DNA of 24,402 bases from Roseibacillus sp. (GCA_002723015.1 PBNG01000092.1:1-24402); one strand, 5' to 3'. Shown: positions 1-7,827, numbered from the stretch's first letter. Numbers and translations: made by a program. Notes: generated by a model not told the origin, from the sequence alone.

Positions 1-1134
1 ATTTCCCAGCGCAACACTCCTTTCCTAGATGGAGGCGGTGACAATTTCACCGTAAGAATTAATGGATATCTCGATATGTCCAACTTTGTCCCGGGCACCT
101 ACAACATCCACCTCGGAGCTGATGATACCAACTACTTCATCATGGACACCGCGGACGGACAGGTGCTGGCGTCGCACAACTGCTGCCCGGAGAACCAGGC
201 GACCGCCTTCACCATTACCATTCCAGGGATCTTCCCGTTCGACAACGTGTTTGGCGAGCAGGGTGGCGGAGACTGGTATGACGTAGGCATCAGTGGCCCT
301 GGCATCAATGGCATCGTAGCGCTTGGTGACACCGAAAATGGGAGCCCCCCCGTCAATCCAATAGGGGCTTTCATCGAAACAGAGGACCTGCACAATTTTT
401 CAGTCACCAGCGGCGATGGAGGCCAGACCATCGACTTCGAGTGGAATAGCTTCGCATCCGAGATCTATACCGTAGTGAGCTCAGCTGACCCCGAAAATGA
501 TGGTCCCCCCGCGAGCTGGGCACCTGTGGAGGGGCTGCAGGATCTCGCTGCAAGCCTACCGCTCAATCAGCACAGTATTGCCAGACCGGCTGACGCAGCC
601 CGGTTCTACCATCTTCTGACTTCTCCAGTTCCTTCCCTGTTCTCGGATGACTTCGAGTCGGGAGCTGCGGGCTGGACAACCCTGATCAATGACGAGAACG
701 GAGACACTGTCTGGGAACTGGGGACTCCGTTGGCATCCACGGGTCCCATCGCGGGAGCCGATGACTCCGCGAACGCATGGAGCACGAATATCGGGGACTA
801 CGGTCCTGATTCCAACATCGCGCTACGGTCTCCCGCCATCGATCTCTCTGCTTTACCCGGGGCGCTGTTGAATCTTGATGTCTTCCGCGACGCGGACGGA
901 TTCGGAGATGTCGCCTTTGTGAGATTCCTCCGGGCCGATGACCAAACCGTTCTGGGAGATCCAGCCAGTATCGACATGACGGTTTTTGACACCGAATGGA
1001 CCTCCATCGAGATTCCGGTCGATCCCGCAGCAATCGGGGAGACGATCCTAATCGAATTTAATTTCCAGAGTGACAGTAGCGCGGATGCCTTCAGTGGGAT
1101 ATCGATCGACAACGTCAGTATTAGCGCCAACTAG
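1..1134 (+). CDS. Secreted multi-domain beta-sandwich protein, C-terminal part (5' end outside window)
   Basis: The reading frame is open from base 1 to a TAG at 1132-1134, so this is the last 377 residues of a longer protein whose start lies to the left. The first ~125 visible residues (GTYNIHLG, ending near PIGAF) resemble a PA14/galactose-binding-like beta-sandwich and contain an adjacent Cys pair (HNCCPEN). A middle segment (about residues 135-205) has the pattern 'YTVVSS...W.PV...RFYHLL', common in verrucomicrobial secreted proteins. The last ~165 residues begin DDFESGAAGW and end IDNVSIS, which is typical of MAM/jelly-roll or choice-of-anchor-type domains. No PEP-CTERM or other sorting tail follows. 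Substrate and anchoring are unknown; the domain assignments are by pattern only. It is convergent with arsJ. Confidence 0.75.
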   Translation: MSQRNTPFLDGGGDNFTVRINGYLDMSNFVPGTYNIHLGADDTNYFIMDTADGQVLASHNCCPENQATAFTITIPGIFPFDNVFGEQGGGDWYDVGISGPGINGIVALGDTENGSPPVNPIGAFIETEDLHNFSVTSGDGGQTIDFEWNSFASEIYTVVSSADPENDGPPASWAPVEGLQDLAASLPLNQHSIARPADAARFYHLLTSPVPSLFSDDFESGAAGWTTLINDENGDTVWELGTPLASTGPIAGADDSANAWSTNIGDYGPDSNIALRSPAIDLSALPGALLNLDVFRDADGFGDVAFVRFLRADDQTVLGDPASIDMTVFDTEWTSIEIPVDPAAIGETILIEFNFQSDSSADAFSGISIDNVSISAN

Positions 1135-1153
1135 CCAGAGCGCTTCCTCTCAA

Positions 1154-1182
1154 GGGGTGGTGGAGCGAGCCTGCTGCACCCC
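1154..1182. terminator. Possible hairpin terminator between convergent genes
   Basis: GGGGTG (1154-1159) pairs with CACCCC (1177-1182), with AGC/GCT pairing again inside the loop after bulges. It lies in the 53-base gap between the end of the secreted-protein gene and the end of arsJ, where a bidirectional terminator would be expected. There is no clear T-run, only a C-run, so intrinsic termination is uncertain. Confidence 0.3.
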
Positions 1183-1187
1183 CCCCA

Positions 1188-2408
1188 TCATGTCCCCGTG
1201 GCTGAAGCCTGTGGCTGCCTTGGGAGAAACGCAGTCAGGGCCGTCGCCACTGCCACAAAGCCAGTGCTGACCCAGAGACAGCCCGGAAGGCCGTGGATAA
1301 AGTAAACGACGCCAGAAAGCAGGGTTCCAATCAGGCGACCTCCCGCGTTCGCCATATAGTAAAACCCGACGTTCAGGGCTACCTCGTCAGAACTGGTGTA
1401 GGCCAGGATCAGATAGGAGTGGACTGCTGAGTTCACCGCAAAGACCATTCCGAAGACGGCCAGACCCACCAGCACCGCCAGTCCCAGCTGGAATTCAAGC
1501 TCAACCACCAGAGCCAGAGATCCTGTCACTGCAGTAAGAATTCCTGCCCATCTCAAGGCCGCGCCAGCTCCTCCGTTGCGAAGGAAGGCAGGCGCCCCTG
1601 CCTGTATCAGGCCGTAACCGATCACCCACGCAGCCATGAAAGCCCCCACCGCCGCAAAGCTCCAGTTCAGGGTTTCCTTGAGAAATACCGGTAAGCCCAC
1701 CACGAACCAGATATCGCGCGATCCAAATAGGAAAAAGCGGGCAAACGACAGGTAATTAATCTCCCGGCTCTTGGAAAACAGCTGGGTGAATTTCACCTTC
1801 GCCTTCGACCTGCCCAGATCCTGCCTCATGGTGAACATGCCCACCAACAGGATGACCGTAAGCGCTCCGGCCATGAGCCAGAGCGCCCATTGGAAACCAA
1901 ACCAGCCAAGTAGCACGCCCCCCAACAGGAACCCTACCCCCTTGAGCGCATTCTTCGAACCAGTGAGGACCGCCACCCATTTAAAGAGCGCACGGTTCTC
2001 CACCTCCTTGTTTGCAAGAGCAGGAACCAACAACTTGACCGCACTCTTGGAGCTCATCTTGGTAAGATCCTTGGCAACTCCCGAGAGGGCCTGCGCACCC
2101 ATGACATAGACCACGGAGAGGAGTTCCATCCAACCCTGCTGAACCAGTGAAAGCGCAAGAAGGGCAACCACTTGGGTAGCGAGTCCTGAAAACAGCGTTA
2201 CTTTAAGACCAACCCTGGAGCCAATCCATCCGCCGAAAAGGTTGGTGACGATCCCGCAGGCCTCGTAGAGCAGAAAAAGAAATGCCAGTTGAACCGAGGA
2301 ATAGCCCAGCGAGTGAAAGTGGAGGAGCACGAGCATACGCAAGGCTCCATCCGTGAGAGTGAAGCCCCAGTAGGACGCCGTAACGATCGTGTAACTGCGT
2401 TTTTCCAT
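1188..2408 (-). CDS. arsJ: ArsJ organoarsenical efflux MFS transporter
   Basis: A 406-residue major-facilitator-type membrane protein with about 12 hydrophobic segments. The N-terminus (YTIVTASYWGFTLTDGALRM, then LLHFHSLGYS and FLFLLYEACGI) matches the characteristic opening of ArsJ transporters. ArsJ exports 1-arseno-3-phosphoglycerate, the unstable product formed when GAPDH uses arsenate instead of phosphate; this function is known for the family. The ATG at 2408 is chosen because homologues begin just before this motif. The longer frame reaching 2471 would overlap the GAPDH gene and add a non-hydrophobic tail. An AGGAG lies directly before the ATG with very short spacing. The gene starts 31 bases after the GAPDH stop, so the two are probably co-transcribed. 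Confidence 0.93.
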   Translation of the reverse strand: MEKRSYTIVTASYWGFTLTDGALRMLVLLHFHSLGYSSVQLAFLFLLYEACGIVTNLFGGWIGSRVGLKVTLFSGLATQVVALLALSLVQQGWMELLSVVYVMGAQALSGVAKDLTKMSSKSAVKLLVPALANKEVENRALFKWVAVLTGSKNALKGVGFLLGGVLLGWFGFQWALWLMAGALTVILLVGMFTMRQDLGRSKAKVKFTQLFSKSREINYLSFARFFLFGSRDIWFVVGLPVFLKETLNWSFAAVGAFMAAWVIGYGLIQAGAPAFLRNGGAGAALRWAGILTAVTGSLALVVELEFQLGLAVLVGLAVFGMVFAVNSAVHSYLILAYTSSDEVALNVGFYYMANAGGRLIGTLLSGVVYFIHGLPGCLWVSTGFVAVATALTAFLPRQPQASATGT

Positions 2409-2439
2409 GCTCCTGGCTCTCTCGAACGAACAGAGGGAA

Positions 2440-3447
2440 TCAACCGAGGGATCCCCCGACCTTCGCCACAAGCTCCATCATCCGGCACGCATATCCAAAC
2501 TCGTTATCGTACCAGACAAGAACCTTCAACTGCGTTCCATCGTTGACCATAGTGGAGGGGCCATCCACGATTCCCGATCTCGAATCATTCACGAAATCCG
2601 TCGATACCAGGGGCTTTTCCTCAAAGCCTAGTATCCCGCTCAGATCTCCACCTGCCGCCTCTTTCAAGTATTGATTCACCTCCTCGGCTGTAGTTGGTCG
2701 AGCGAGCTCAAAGACACAATCTGTCAGGCTGGCATTGAGAAGTGGGAGGCGAACCGCCAGGCCGTTCAGCTTCCCCTGTAATTCAGGATAGATCATGGTA
2801 ATGGCCGTGGCAGAACCTGTAGTGGTGGGTATCAGTGAATTCAGCGCTGAACGCGCTCTCCGGAAATCCTTGTGAGGAGCGTCCACGACTACTTGCGTGT
2901 TAGTCACATCGTGCAAGGTCGTGATCAGCCCATGTACGATTCCCAGCTTCTCCTTAATCACCTTCACGACTGGCGCAATGCAATTGGTTGTACAGGAGGC
3001 CGCCGTAACCACGTCATGCCCCTCAGGGTCATAGAGATGGTCATTGCAACCCATCACAATATTCAGCATCTCCTTGACCGGAGCTGCCACCACAACCTTG
3101 CGCACACCGCCGTCAAGGTAGGGCTGCAGCACCTCCCTTGTTCGAAAGGCCCCTGTACTCTCCACTACCAGGTCGATTCCCATCCCGGCCCAGTCCACCT
3201 CGCCCGGCGTGGCCTTGTCGCTGAAAGTCACTTCCCGCCCCCCCACTAGAAACCGGTCTTCCTCAGCAACAATGTCGCGATCCCAGCGACCATGTACAGT
3301 GTCATACTCGAGAAGGTGCGCCGCCAGCTTGCACCCGCCCTTGATTTCATTGACGTGGACAATCTCGATACTGTCATCGTCCCATCCAGCCCGAAATCCA
3401 AGGCGGCCGATTCTTCCAAATCCGGTGATTCCTACTCGAATACTCAT
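2440..3447 (-). CDS. ArsJ-associated glyceraldehyde-3-phosphate dehydrogenase
   Basis: A 335-residue type I GAPDH. The N-terminal NAD-binding Rossmann motif is GFGRIGR (residues 9-15). The catalytic cysteine is Cys152 in AASCTTNC, and the partner histidine is His179 in TLHDVTN. The C-terminal VWYDNEFGY motif is present. Its position between arsR and arsJ identifies it as the arsenate-pathway paralogue rather than the housekeeping enzyme: it is expected to form 1-arseno-3-phosphoglycerate from glyceraldehyde-3-phosphate and arsenate, and ArsJ then exports this product. The ATG at 3447 follows the arsR stop by 25 bases. The length is normal, and nothing in the sequence suggests loss of activity. 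Confidence 0.94.
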   Translation of the reverse strand: MSIRVGITGFGRIGRLGFRAGWDDDSIEIVHVNEIKGGCKLAAHLLEYDTVHGRWDRDIVAEEDRFLVGGREVTFSDKATPGEVDWAGMGIDLVVESTGAFRTREVLQPYLDGGVRKVVVAAPVKEMLNIVMGCNDHLYDPEGHDVVTAASCTTNCIAPVVKVIKEKLGIVHGLITTLHDVTNTQVVVDAPHKDFRRARSALNSLIPTTTGSATAITMIYPELQGKLNGLAVRLPLLNASLTDCVFELARPTTAEEVNQYLKEAAGGDLSGILGFEEKPLVSTDFVNDSRSGIVDGPSTMVNDGTQLKVLVWYDNEFGYACRMMELVAKVGGSLG

Positions 3448-3472
3448 TCTTTTTCAGCGCTCCAGAGTTTCT

Positions 3473-3808
3473 TCAGCAACAAGACTCTGCCTTCTCCACC
3501 CGAGCCGGGGTCGGAAAACAAAGCTCTGGTCGACCTTGGCAACAATCTTCGGAGAGGAAGTCCACCAGTTGCCGGAAACCAGCCACACACACCCCATAAT
3601 GGATTGTTCGGCCATTCCGTTCCGATTCGATCAGGCCCGCCCGGCTCAATTCCTTGAGGTGGAACGAGAGAGTCGGCTTGGGAACTGCCATGATCTCAGC
3701 CAAATCCCCGGCACAGAGCCTTTCCGACCGGACCAGCAAACGAAAGACCTCAAGACGCGAGGGATGCGCCAGCGACATCAGAGCCTGCACCGCCTTACTT
3801 ATTTCCAT
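3473..3808 (-). CDS. arsR: ArsR-family arsenic-responsive transcriptional repressor
   Basis: A 111-residue winged-helix regulator with the ArsR core (SLAHPSRLEVFRLLV, then PTLSFHLKELSRAGLI as recognition helix and GRTIHYGV wing). The protein carries a vicinal pair Cys89-Cys90 and Cys97 near the C-terminus (EDCCQGRPELC), plus a terminal CC. This resembles the As(III)-sensing layout of ArsR proteins with C-terminal cysteines rather than the E. coli type with three cysteines in helix 3. Only Cys32 is present in that helix. The ATG at 3808 is preferred over a TTG at 3850 because homologues begin near MEISKA. No clear Shine-Dalgarno sequence precedes it. It heads the arsR-GAPDH-arsJ operon and probably represses it. 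Confidence 0.92.
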   Translation of the reverse strand: MEISKAVQALMSLAHPSRLEVFRLLVRSERLCAGDLAEIMAVPKPTLSFHLKELSRAGLIESERNGRTIHYGVCVAGFRQLVDFLSEDCCQGRPELCFPTPARVEKAESCC

Positions 3809-3818
3809 ATTTATGGAA
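3803..3818. promoter_or_regulatory. Palindrome over the arsR start codon, candidate ArsR operator
   Basis: TTCCATA-TT-TATGGAA is a perfect inverted repeat of two 7-base arms around 2 bases, and it covers the arsR ATG. On the minus strand a -10-like GATAAT (3818-3823) touches its upstream edge, so a bound protein would block the promoter or start region. ArsR-family operators are typically AT-rich imperfect palindromes close to the promoter. Assignment as operator is inference. Confidence 0.5.
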
Positions 3819-3875
3819 TTATCAAATATTGAGCTTTGATCAACCGCCAATTTGCTCTTCCTCCTGAATTGGACG

Positions 3876-3924
3876 CACCCCCCCGAGAGCCAGGAGACAT
3901 GTCTCGCTGGGATTCTGGGGGGTG
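3876..3924. repeat. 49-bp imperfect inverted repeat in the divergent arsR / Cys-rich gene intergenic region
   Basis: The outer arms CACCCCCC (3876-3883) and GGGGGGTG (3917-3924) are perfectly complementary. Inside, CCAG pairs with CTGG and GAGACA (3894-3899) is followed directly by its complement TGTCTC (3900-3905), with one bulged base and a short internal mismatch. About 20 pairs form in all. The repeat lies upstream of both divergent genes and no T-run follows it, so an operator or structured leader is more likely than a terminator. Confidence 0.6.
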
Positions 3925-3958
3925 GTGACCTGCCTCTGAGCCGTGGTAGACTGCCGTC

Positions 3959-4384
3959 GTGCTCCGAAATGCGACAGGATCTGGCCTGATACTGGCGATG
4001 ATAGTTCTCATCGCCCTGCGCATACCGGCCTTTGGATTCTGCCTATGCGAGCAGGATCTCACCCTCAATAATGGAATCTGCTGCCAGCAGGGAGCGTGCC
4101 TTGAGAGGGAGAATCCCGATTGCTGCTCCAGCGAGCCGGCTGGAGACTCCAGTGTGTGCCGTGACTGCGTCATTCCTCTGTCACTTGATCTGGGCGACTT
4201 CAACTGGTCTGGGGCTCAATTCCACGTTCAGAATGTCAGGGACATTCCGGCCACGCTCTCACGTGGTATTCAAAGCTTCCTCCAGCCCGGAAATCCGACC
4301 CTTTCTCTCAAGGGTTCCATCCGCGGCTCTCCGCCCGTGATTCCGCTATCCGTCCTCAGGCGGACGGGCATCCTCAAGCTTTGA
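3959..4384 (+). CDS. Small Cys-rich exported protein, putative metal binding
   Basis: A 141-residue protein I cannot assign to a named family. The GTG at 3959 gives a complete signal peptide (Arg3, hydrophobic stretch to about residue 22, then AFGF). The ATG at 3998 would leave a very short one, so GTG is preferred, although no Shine-Dalgarno sequence is visible. The mature N-terminus has nine cysteines within 43 residues (28, 30, 41, 42, 47, 55, 56, 67, 70), as CxC, two CC pairs and CxxC. The remaining ~70 residues are rich in Ser, Pro and Leu with no clear fold. It is the first gene of the plus-strand efflux cluster and divergent from arsR. Soft-metal (Cu, Zn or As) binding in the periplasm is inferred from cysteine content and context. 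Confidence 0.65.
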   Translation: MLRNATGSGLILAMIVLIALRIPAFGFCLCEQDLTLNNGICCQQGACLERENPDCCSSEPAGDSSVCRDCVIPLSLDLGDFNWSGAQFHVQNVRDIPATLSRGIQSFLQPGNPTLSLKGSIRGSPPVIPLSVLRRTGILKL

Positions 4385-4466
4385 GTAGCGCGTCATAACC
4401 GGCAGCACTTCAGCTGTCGCGATCCCGGCTCTCGCCGCTCCTTGGAGAGTCGTAGCCGTGTCAACC

Positions 4467-4486
4467 GGCCAGCCTTCTTGCTGGCC
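4467..4486 (+). terminator. Hairpin between the Cys-rich gene and the HlyD gene (attenuator or terminator-like)
   Basis: GGCCAGC (4467-4473), six-base loop, then GCTGGCC (4480-4486): a perfect 7-bp GC-rich stem followed by ATTTCCC. It lies in the 131-base gap after the Cys-rich gene. The weak T content makes full termination doubtful; partial attenuation or RNA processing is possible. Confidence 0.35.
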
Positions 4487-4495
4487 ATTTCCCAT

Positions 4496-4509
4496 CCCCC
4501 AATCAGGGG
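4496..4509 (+). promoter_or_regulatory. Shine-Dalgarno-like AGGGG inside a small hairpin before the HlyD gene
   Basis: AGGGG (4505-4509) lies six bases before the ATG at 4516 and is the only plausible ribosome-binding site. The GGGG pairs with a C-run at 4496-4500 across a five-base loop, so the site could be partly hidden in the mRNA. Confidence 0.35.
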
Positions 4510-4515
4510 CCTTCC

Positions 4516-5946
4516 ATGAATCTAGAGAAACTTAATTCCCTCCAGGACTCTCACCCGGACTCCCACTCTTCCGGACGCAGAACTGTGCCTGCTTTTCTAC
4601 TGCCCGTGGGTTTGCTGATCGCCTTTATTGTGATCTTCGTGCTGATGTTTGGTTCGCGGCTTGTTCCTGCCACCGAAGTAGCCACCGCAACCATTGTTGC
4701 TCTCCGAGTTGAGCCCGGGAAGAACGACGCATCGGAGCCGGGATCGTCCCCCTCGACCATGGCCGACCGCACTACGCTCCTCTTTCAGTCCTCCGGATGG
4801 GTGGAACCGGATCCCTATGCCGTCAGTGTCCCAGCTCTCGTCAGCGGAGTGATCAAGGACGTCTTCATTCTTGAAGGGCAGAAAGTCAAAAAGGGGGATC
4901 TTCTGGCCACCCTCATCGATGAGGATGCCCAACTCGATGTCCAGCATGCGACCCAGTCCATTGCCACCCTTAACGCTACCAAGATCGCCCACTGTGCCCA
5001 GATTCCGGTTCTCAATGCCGAAATGCAGGCTCTTCAGAAAAAAATCGAATCTGCCAGAGCCGTGCATGCCGAGCTCCTTGATGTCGCAACACGGCTTGCC
5101 TCAGTTCCTGCTGGCTCAGTCTCTGCCAGGGAAGTCCGGCAGGCACAACTCAGGGTGGACGCTCAGAAAGCGGTGATTGATGAGGCAACCGCTGAATTGG
5201 CTGGCGTCATTGCCGGAATCAATAAGGTTAACCTCGAGGAGCTTTCCGTGAACGCCCAGATCAGCGCGGCACAGACTGATCTTGCCCGCAAGAAACTTGC
5301 GCTGGAACGAACGATCATCAGATCTCCGGTCGACGGTCGTGTTCTACATCTCCATGCAGAACCGGGAAAAAAGCGGATGCTTGCAAGCGACAACCCAAAA
5401 AGTGCGGTCATCGTCGAGATTTATGATCCGGAAAAATTGCAGGCCCGTATTGATGTTCCTCTCTCCGAGGCAGCATCGCTGCAGATTGGGCAGCCGGTTA
5501 CCCTGACCACTGACCTGCTACCAGACACCAAGTTCACGGGAGAAGTGACTCGCATCGCAGGTGAAGCCGACCTGCAGCGCAACACACTCCAGGCTAAGGT
5601 GCGTCTGGATGAGCCCGACAGCCGCCTCCGTCCTGCCATGCTGGTCCGCGCTGCCTTTCATCCTGGTCAGACAGCACCATCAGAAAACACAAACACCGGC
5701 TCAGGTGGTCAGAATCTTGCCCTTTTCGTTCCAGTCGAAGCTCTCTTTGAAGAGTCGAAGAAATCAGCCCAGGTCTGGGTCGTGGAGAAGGATCGAGCCC
5801 GTCAGCGGTCCCTTACCCTTGGCAAGGACCAACGCGAGGGGCACATCCGAGTCATCGACGGTCTGCGACCGGGGGACCAAGTAGTCCTCCCTCCATTCAA
5901 CAGTCTGGAAGAGAACCAACGAGTTAAACTGACCCCGAATCCCTGA
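4516..5946 (+). CDS. HlyD-family periplasmic adaptor (membrane fusion protein) of an ABC efflux system
   Basis: A 476-residue adaptor that would link an inner-membrane pump to an outer-membrane channel. One membrane anchor spans about residues 25-46 (AFLLPVGLLIAFIVIFVLMF). The first lipoyl/barrel-sandwich half follows near residues 104-140 (SGVIKDVFILEGQKVKKGD), then a long Ala/Gln/Lys-rich coiled coil (~140-260). The second lipoyl half lies near 265-290 (TIIRSPVDGRVLHLHAEPGK), and beta-barrel and membrane-proximal domains run to the end. It starts the adaptor-ABC-permease block and lies 36 bases before the ATPase gene. The layout resembles DevB/MacA-type adaptors, and the partner outer-membrane factor is probably the NodT-type protein encoded downstream. 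The substrate cannot be read from this protein. Confidence 0.9.
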   Translation: MNLEKLNSLQDSHPDSHSSGRRTVPAFLLPVGLLIAFIVIFVLMFGSRLVPATEVATATIVALRVEPGKNDASEPGSSPSTMADRTTLLFQSSGWVEPDPYAVSVPALVSGVIKDVFILEGQKVKKGDLLATLIDEDAQLDVQHATQSIATLNATKIAHCAQIPVLNAEMQALQKKIESARAVHAELLDVATRLASVPAGSVSAREVRQAQLRVDAQKAVIDEATAELAGVIAGINKVNLEELSVNAQISAAQTDLARKKLALERTIIRSPVDGRVLHLHAEPGKKRMLASDNPKSAVIVEIYDPEKLQARIDVPLSEAASLQIGQPVTLTTDLLPDTKFTGEVTRIAGEADLQRNTLQAKVRLDEPDSRLRPAMLVRAAFHPGQTAPSENTNTGSGGQNLALFVPVEALFEESKKSAQVWVVEKDRARQRSLTLGKDQREGHIRVIDGLRPGDQVVLPPFNSLEENQRVKLTPNP

Positions 5947-5982
5947 GCAGCCTCCCAAGGCCCTCACCAAGCACCCGACCCA

Positions 5983-6669
5983 ATGTCCACCAGCCTCATC
6001 CAGATTCGTAACCTGACCAAGTCCTTTCGAAAGGGCAGCAATGTCATCACCCCTCTGGAAAACCTGAGCCTCGAAGTCTCGAGAGGTGAGTTCCTTGCCC
6101 TGATGGGTCCATCCGGATCTGGAAAAACCACCCTGCTCAACCTGATCGCCGGCATTGATGGCCCGAGCAGTGGCGACCTGATCATCGACTCTCAGGAGCT
6201 AAGCACCCTCTCCCGGGGCAAGTTGACGAAGTGGCGTTCCGAAAATGTTGGGTACATCTTCCAGCTCTACCATCTCGTGCCCATCCTCTCCGCTTACGAA
6301 AACGTCGAACTACCCCTTCTGCTGCAGCCTTTGAGTCGAGCTGAACGCAAGAACCGGGTGGAAGCAGCTCTTGACCTCGTGGGTCTCTCTGACCGGATCC
6401 ACCATCGTCCGTCCGAGCTCTCAGGTGGGCAGGAGCAGCGGGTCGCCATCGCAAGAGCCATCGTTCACGACCCCGGACTACTCGTGGCCGACGAGCCCAC
6501 CGGAGACCTCGATGGGGAATCTGCAGGAGCCGTCCTGGAGCTACTCTCTTCCCTTTCCCGTGATCACCAGAAGACCATTGTGATGGTGACCCACGACCCG
6601 AGAGCGGCTGCCGTTGCCGACCGCGCTCTCCATCTCGACAAGGGACAACTGGTGGCCCCTGCAGCATAA
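5983..6669 (+). CDS. ABC transporter ATP-binding protein, LolD/MacB/DevA type
   Basis: A 228-residue nucleotide-binding subunit that powers the two FtsX-type permeases encoded next to it. All motifs are intact: Walker A GPSGSGKTT (42-50), Q-loop Gln94 in YIFQLYHLVP, signature LSGGQ (146-150), Walker B LLVADE (166-171) with D-loop GDLD, and H-loop His204. The residue after LSGGQ is Glu rather than the more usual Gln. Length and the NLTKSF opening fit the LolD/MacB/DevA group, whose members drive export or extraction from the inner membrane by mechanotransmission rather than ordinary substrate passage. It lies 36 bases after the adaptor gene and 24 bases before the first permease gene. Confidence 0.93.
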   Translation: MSTSLIQIRNLTKSFRKGSNVITPLENLSLEVSRGEFLALMGPSGSGKTTLLNLIAGIDGPSSGDLIIDSQELSTLSRGKLTKWRSENVGYIFQLYHLVPILSAYENVELPLLLQPLSRAERKNRVEAALDLVGLSDRIHHRPSELSGGQEQRVAIARAIVHDPGLLVADEPTGDLDGESAGAVLELLSSLSRDHQKTIVMVTHDPRAAAVADRALHLDKGQLVAPAA

Positions 6670-6693
6670 AATTCCAATCCTCATCCGATCGCC

Positions 6694-7827
6694 ATGCTCT
6701 CGCTCGCCCTCAAGAATATTTTCCGGTATCGACTCCGCTCCTTTTTAACAATGGCGGGAGTAGCTACCGGCATGTTTTTGTTCACCGCGGTGGAGACCAT
6801 GCAGGATTCCCTCGCACGGGTTACGAGATCCGGTGCCGATGACACTACTCTTGTGGTCTACCGCGAAAATCGATTTTGTCCGTCAACTTCCCGTCTACCC
6901 GAATACTACCTCCCTTCGATCGAAAAGATCGAAGGTGTCAGTAGTGCCATCCCCATTCAGATCGCAGTCAATAACTGTGGCGCAAGTCTTGATGTTATTA
7001 CCTTCCGTGGAGTTCCCCCGGAGAATCTGCTCAAGTATAACCCCGACCTCGATGTCATCTCAGGGTCATTTGAAAAATGGATGAGTCGCTCCGACGCTGC
7101 TCTTGTGGGGCAGGCCTTCGCGCAAAGGCGAGGCCTCCGGACAGGAGACCAGTTTGAAGCGGTTGGTATCAACGTTTACGTCGCCGGCATTATCAGGTCT
7201 CTTGAAGCGCAAGACAACAATGTCGCCTACGTCCACCTTCCCTTCCTCCAACAGGCTTCCAAGATAGGACTCGGAACGGTCACTCAGTTCAACGTCAAGG
7301 TTCAGTCCGCAGAACTCCTCGACCCGGTAGCCCGGGAAATCGATAGCACCTTCCGGTCTGATTCCCAGCCAACAGTGACACGTCCCGAGAAAGCCTTCTT
7401 TGCAGAAACCGCCAAGCAGTTGATTGAGCTCATCGGATTCACTCACTGGCTCGGACTGGGGGCTGTGGCGGCAGTCCTGGGCTTGGTGGCCAATGCGGTC
7501 CTGCTCATCGTGCGAGGTCGCACGAAGGAAACGGCAGTCCTCCAGACCCTCGGTTTTTCCCGCTTCCGCGTTGCCACCTTGGTCACTTGTGAAGGCCTCC
7601 TACTTGGACTTCTCGGAGGGGCTCTTGGGGTTGTTTCCGCCGTTCTTTTTCTCCACTGGCAGTCTTTCACACTCGGCAATGAGGGTCTGACCCTTGCTAT
7701 CACCCCGGATGCTGGAGTCCTGTTCAACGGATTGCTGGTTGCTCTCGTCCTCGGTTTCTCTGCCTCCCTCTATCCCGCGTGGCGAGCATCGCGCCAATCT
7801 CTCGTCGAATCGCTCAACGCTTCCTGA
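6694..7827 (+). CDS. FtsX/MacB-like ABC transporter permease (first subunit)
   Basis: A 377-residue permease with the FtsX arrangement: one membrane helix near the N-terminus (about 14-37, after LKNIFRYRLRSFLTMAG), a periplasmic domain of ~200 residues, and three C-terminal helices (around 250-272, 297-325 and 343-366). Conserved cytoplasmic elements are visible (GRTKETAVLQTLGFSR and the terminal YPAWRASR). The periplasmic domain has Cys67 and Cys94, which could form a disulphide or a metal site. It belongs with the preceding ATPase and the following, different permease, suggesting a heterodimeric membrane part. The start ATG is the first in frame and directly precedes the helix motif. Confidence 0.9.
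   Translation: MLSLALKNIFRYRLRSFLTMAGVATGMFLFTAVETMQDSLARVTRSGADDTTLVVYRENRFCPSTSRLPEYYLPSIEKIEGVSSAIPIQIAVNNCGASLDVITFRGVPPENLLKYNPDLDVISGSFEKWMSRSDAALVGQAFAQRRGLRTGDQFEAVGINVYVAGIIRSLEAQDNNVAYVHLPFLQQASKIGLGTVTQFNVKVQSAELLDPVAREIDSTFRSDSQPTVTRPEKAFFAETAKQLIELIGFTHWLGLGAVAAVLGLVANAVLLIVRGRTKETAVLQTLGFSRFRVATLVTCEGLLLGLLGGALGVVSAVLFLHWQSFTLGNEGLTLAITPDAGVLFNGLLVALVLGFSASLYPAWRASRQSLVESLNAS

Noticed and set aside
2440..3447. Housekeeping glycolytic GAPDH
   Set aside because: Location between arsR and arsJ with tight spacing identifies the arsenate-associated paralogue, although the catalytic residues are the same.
3209..3832. Plus-strand open frame of about 207 codons opposite arsR and GAPDH
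   Set aside because: It is antisense to two clear genes, is Ser/Arg/Pro-rich as shadow frames are, and has no recognisable domain.
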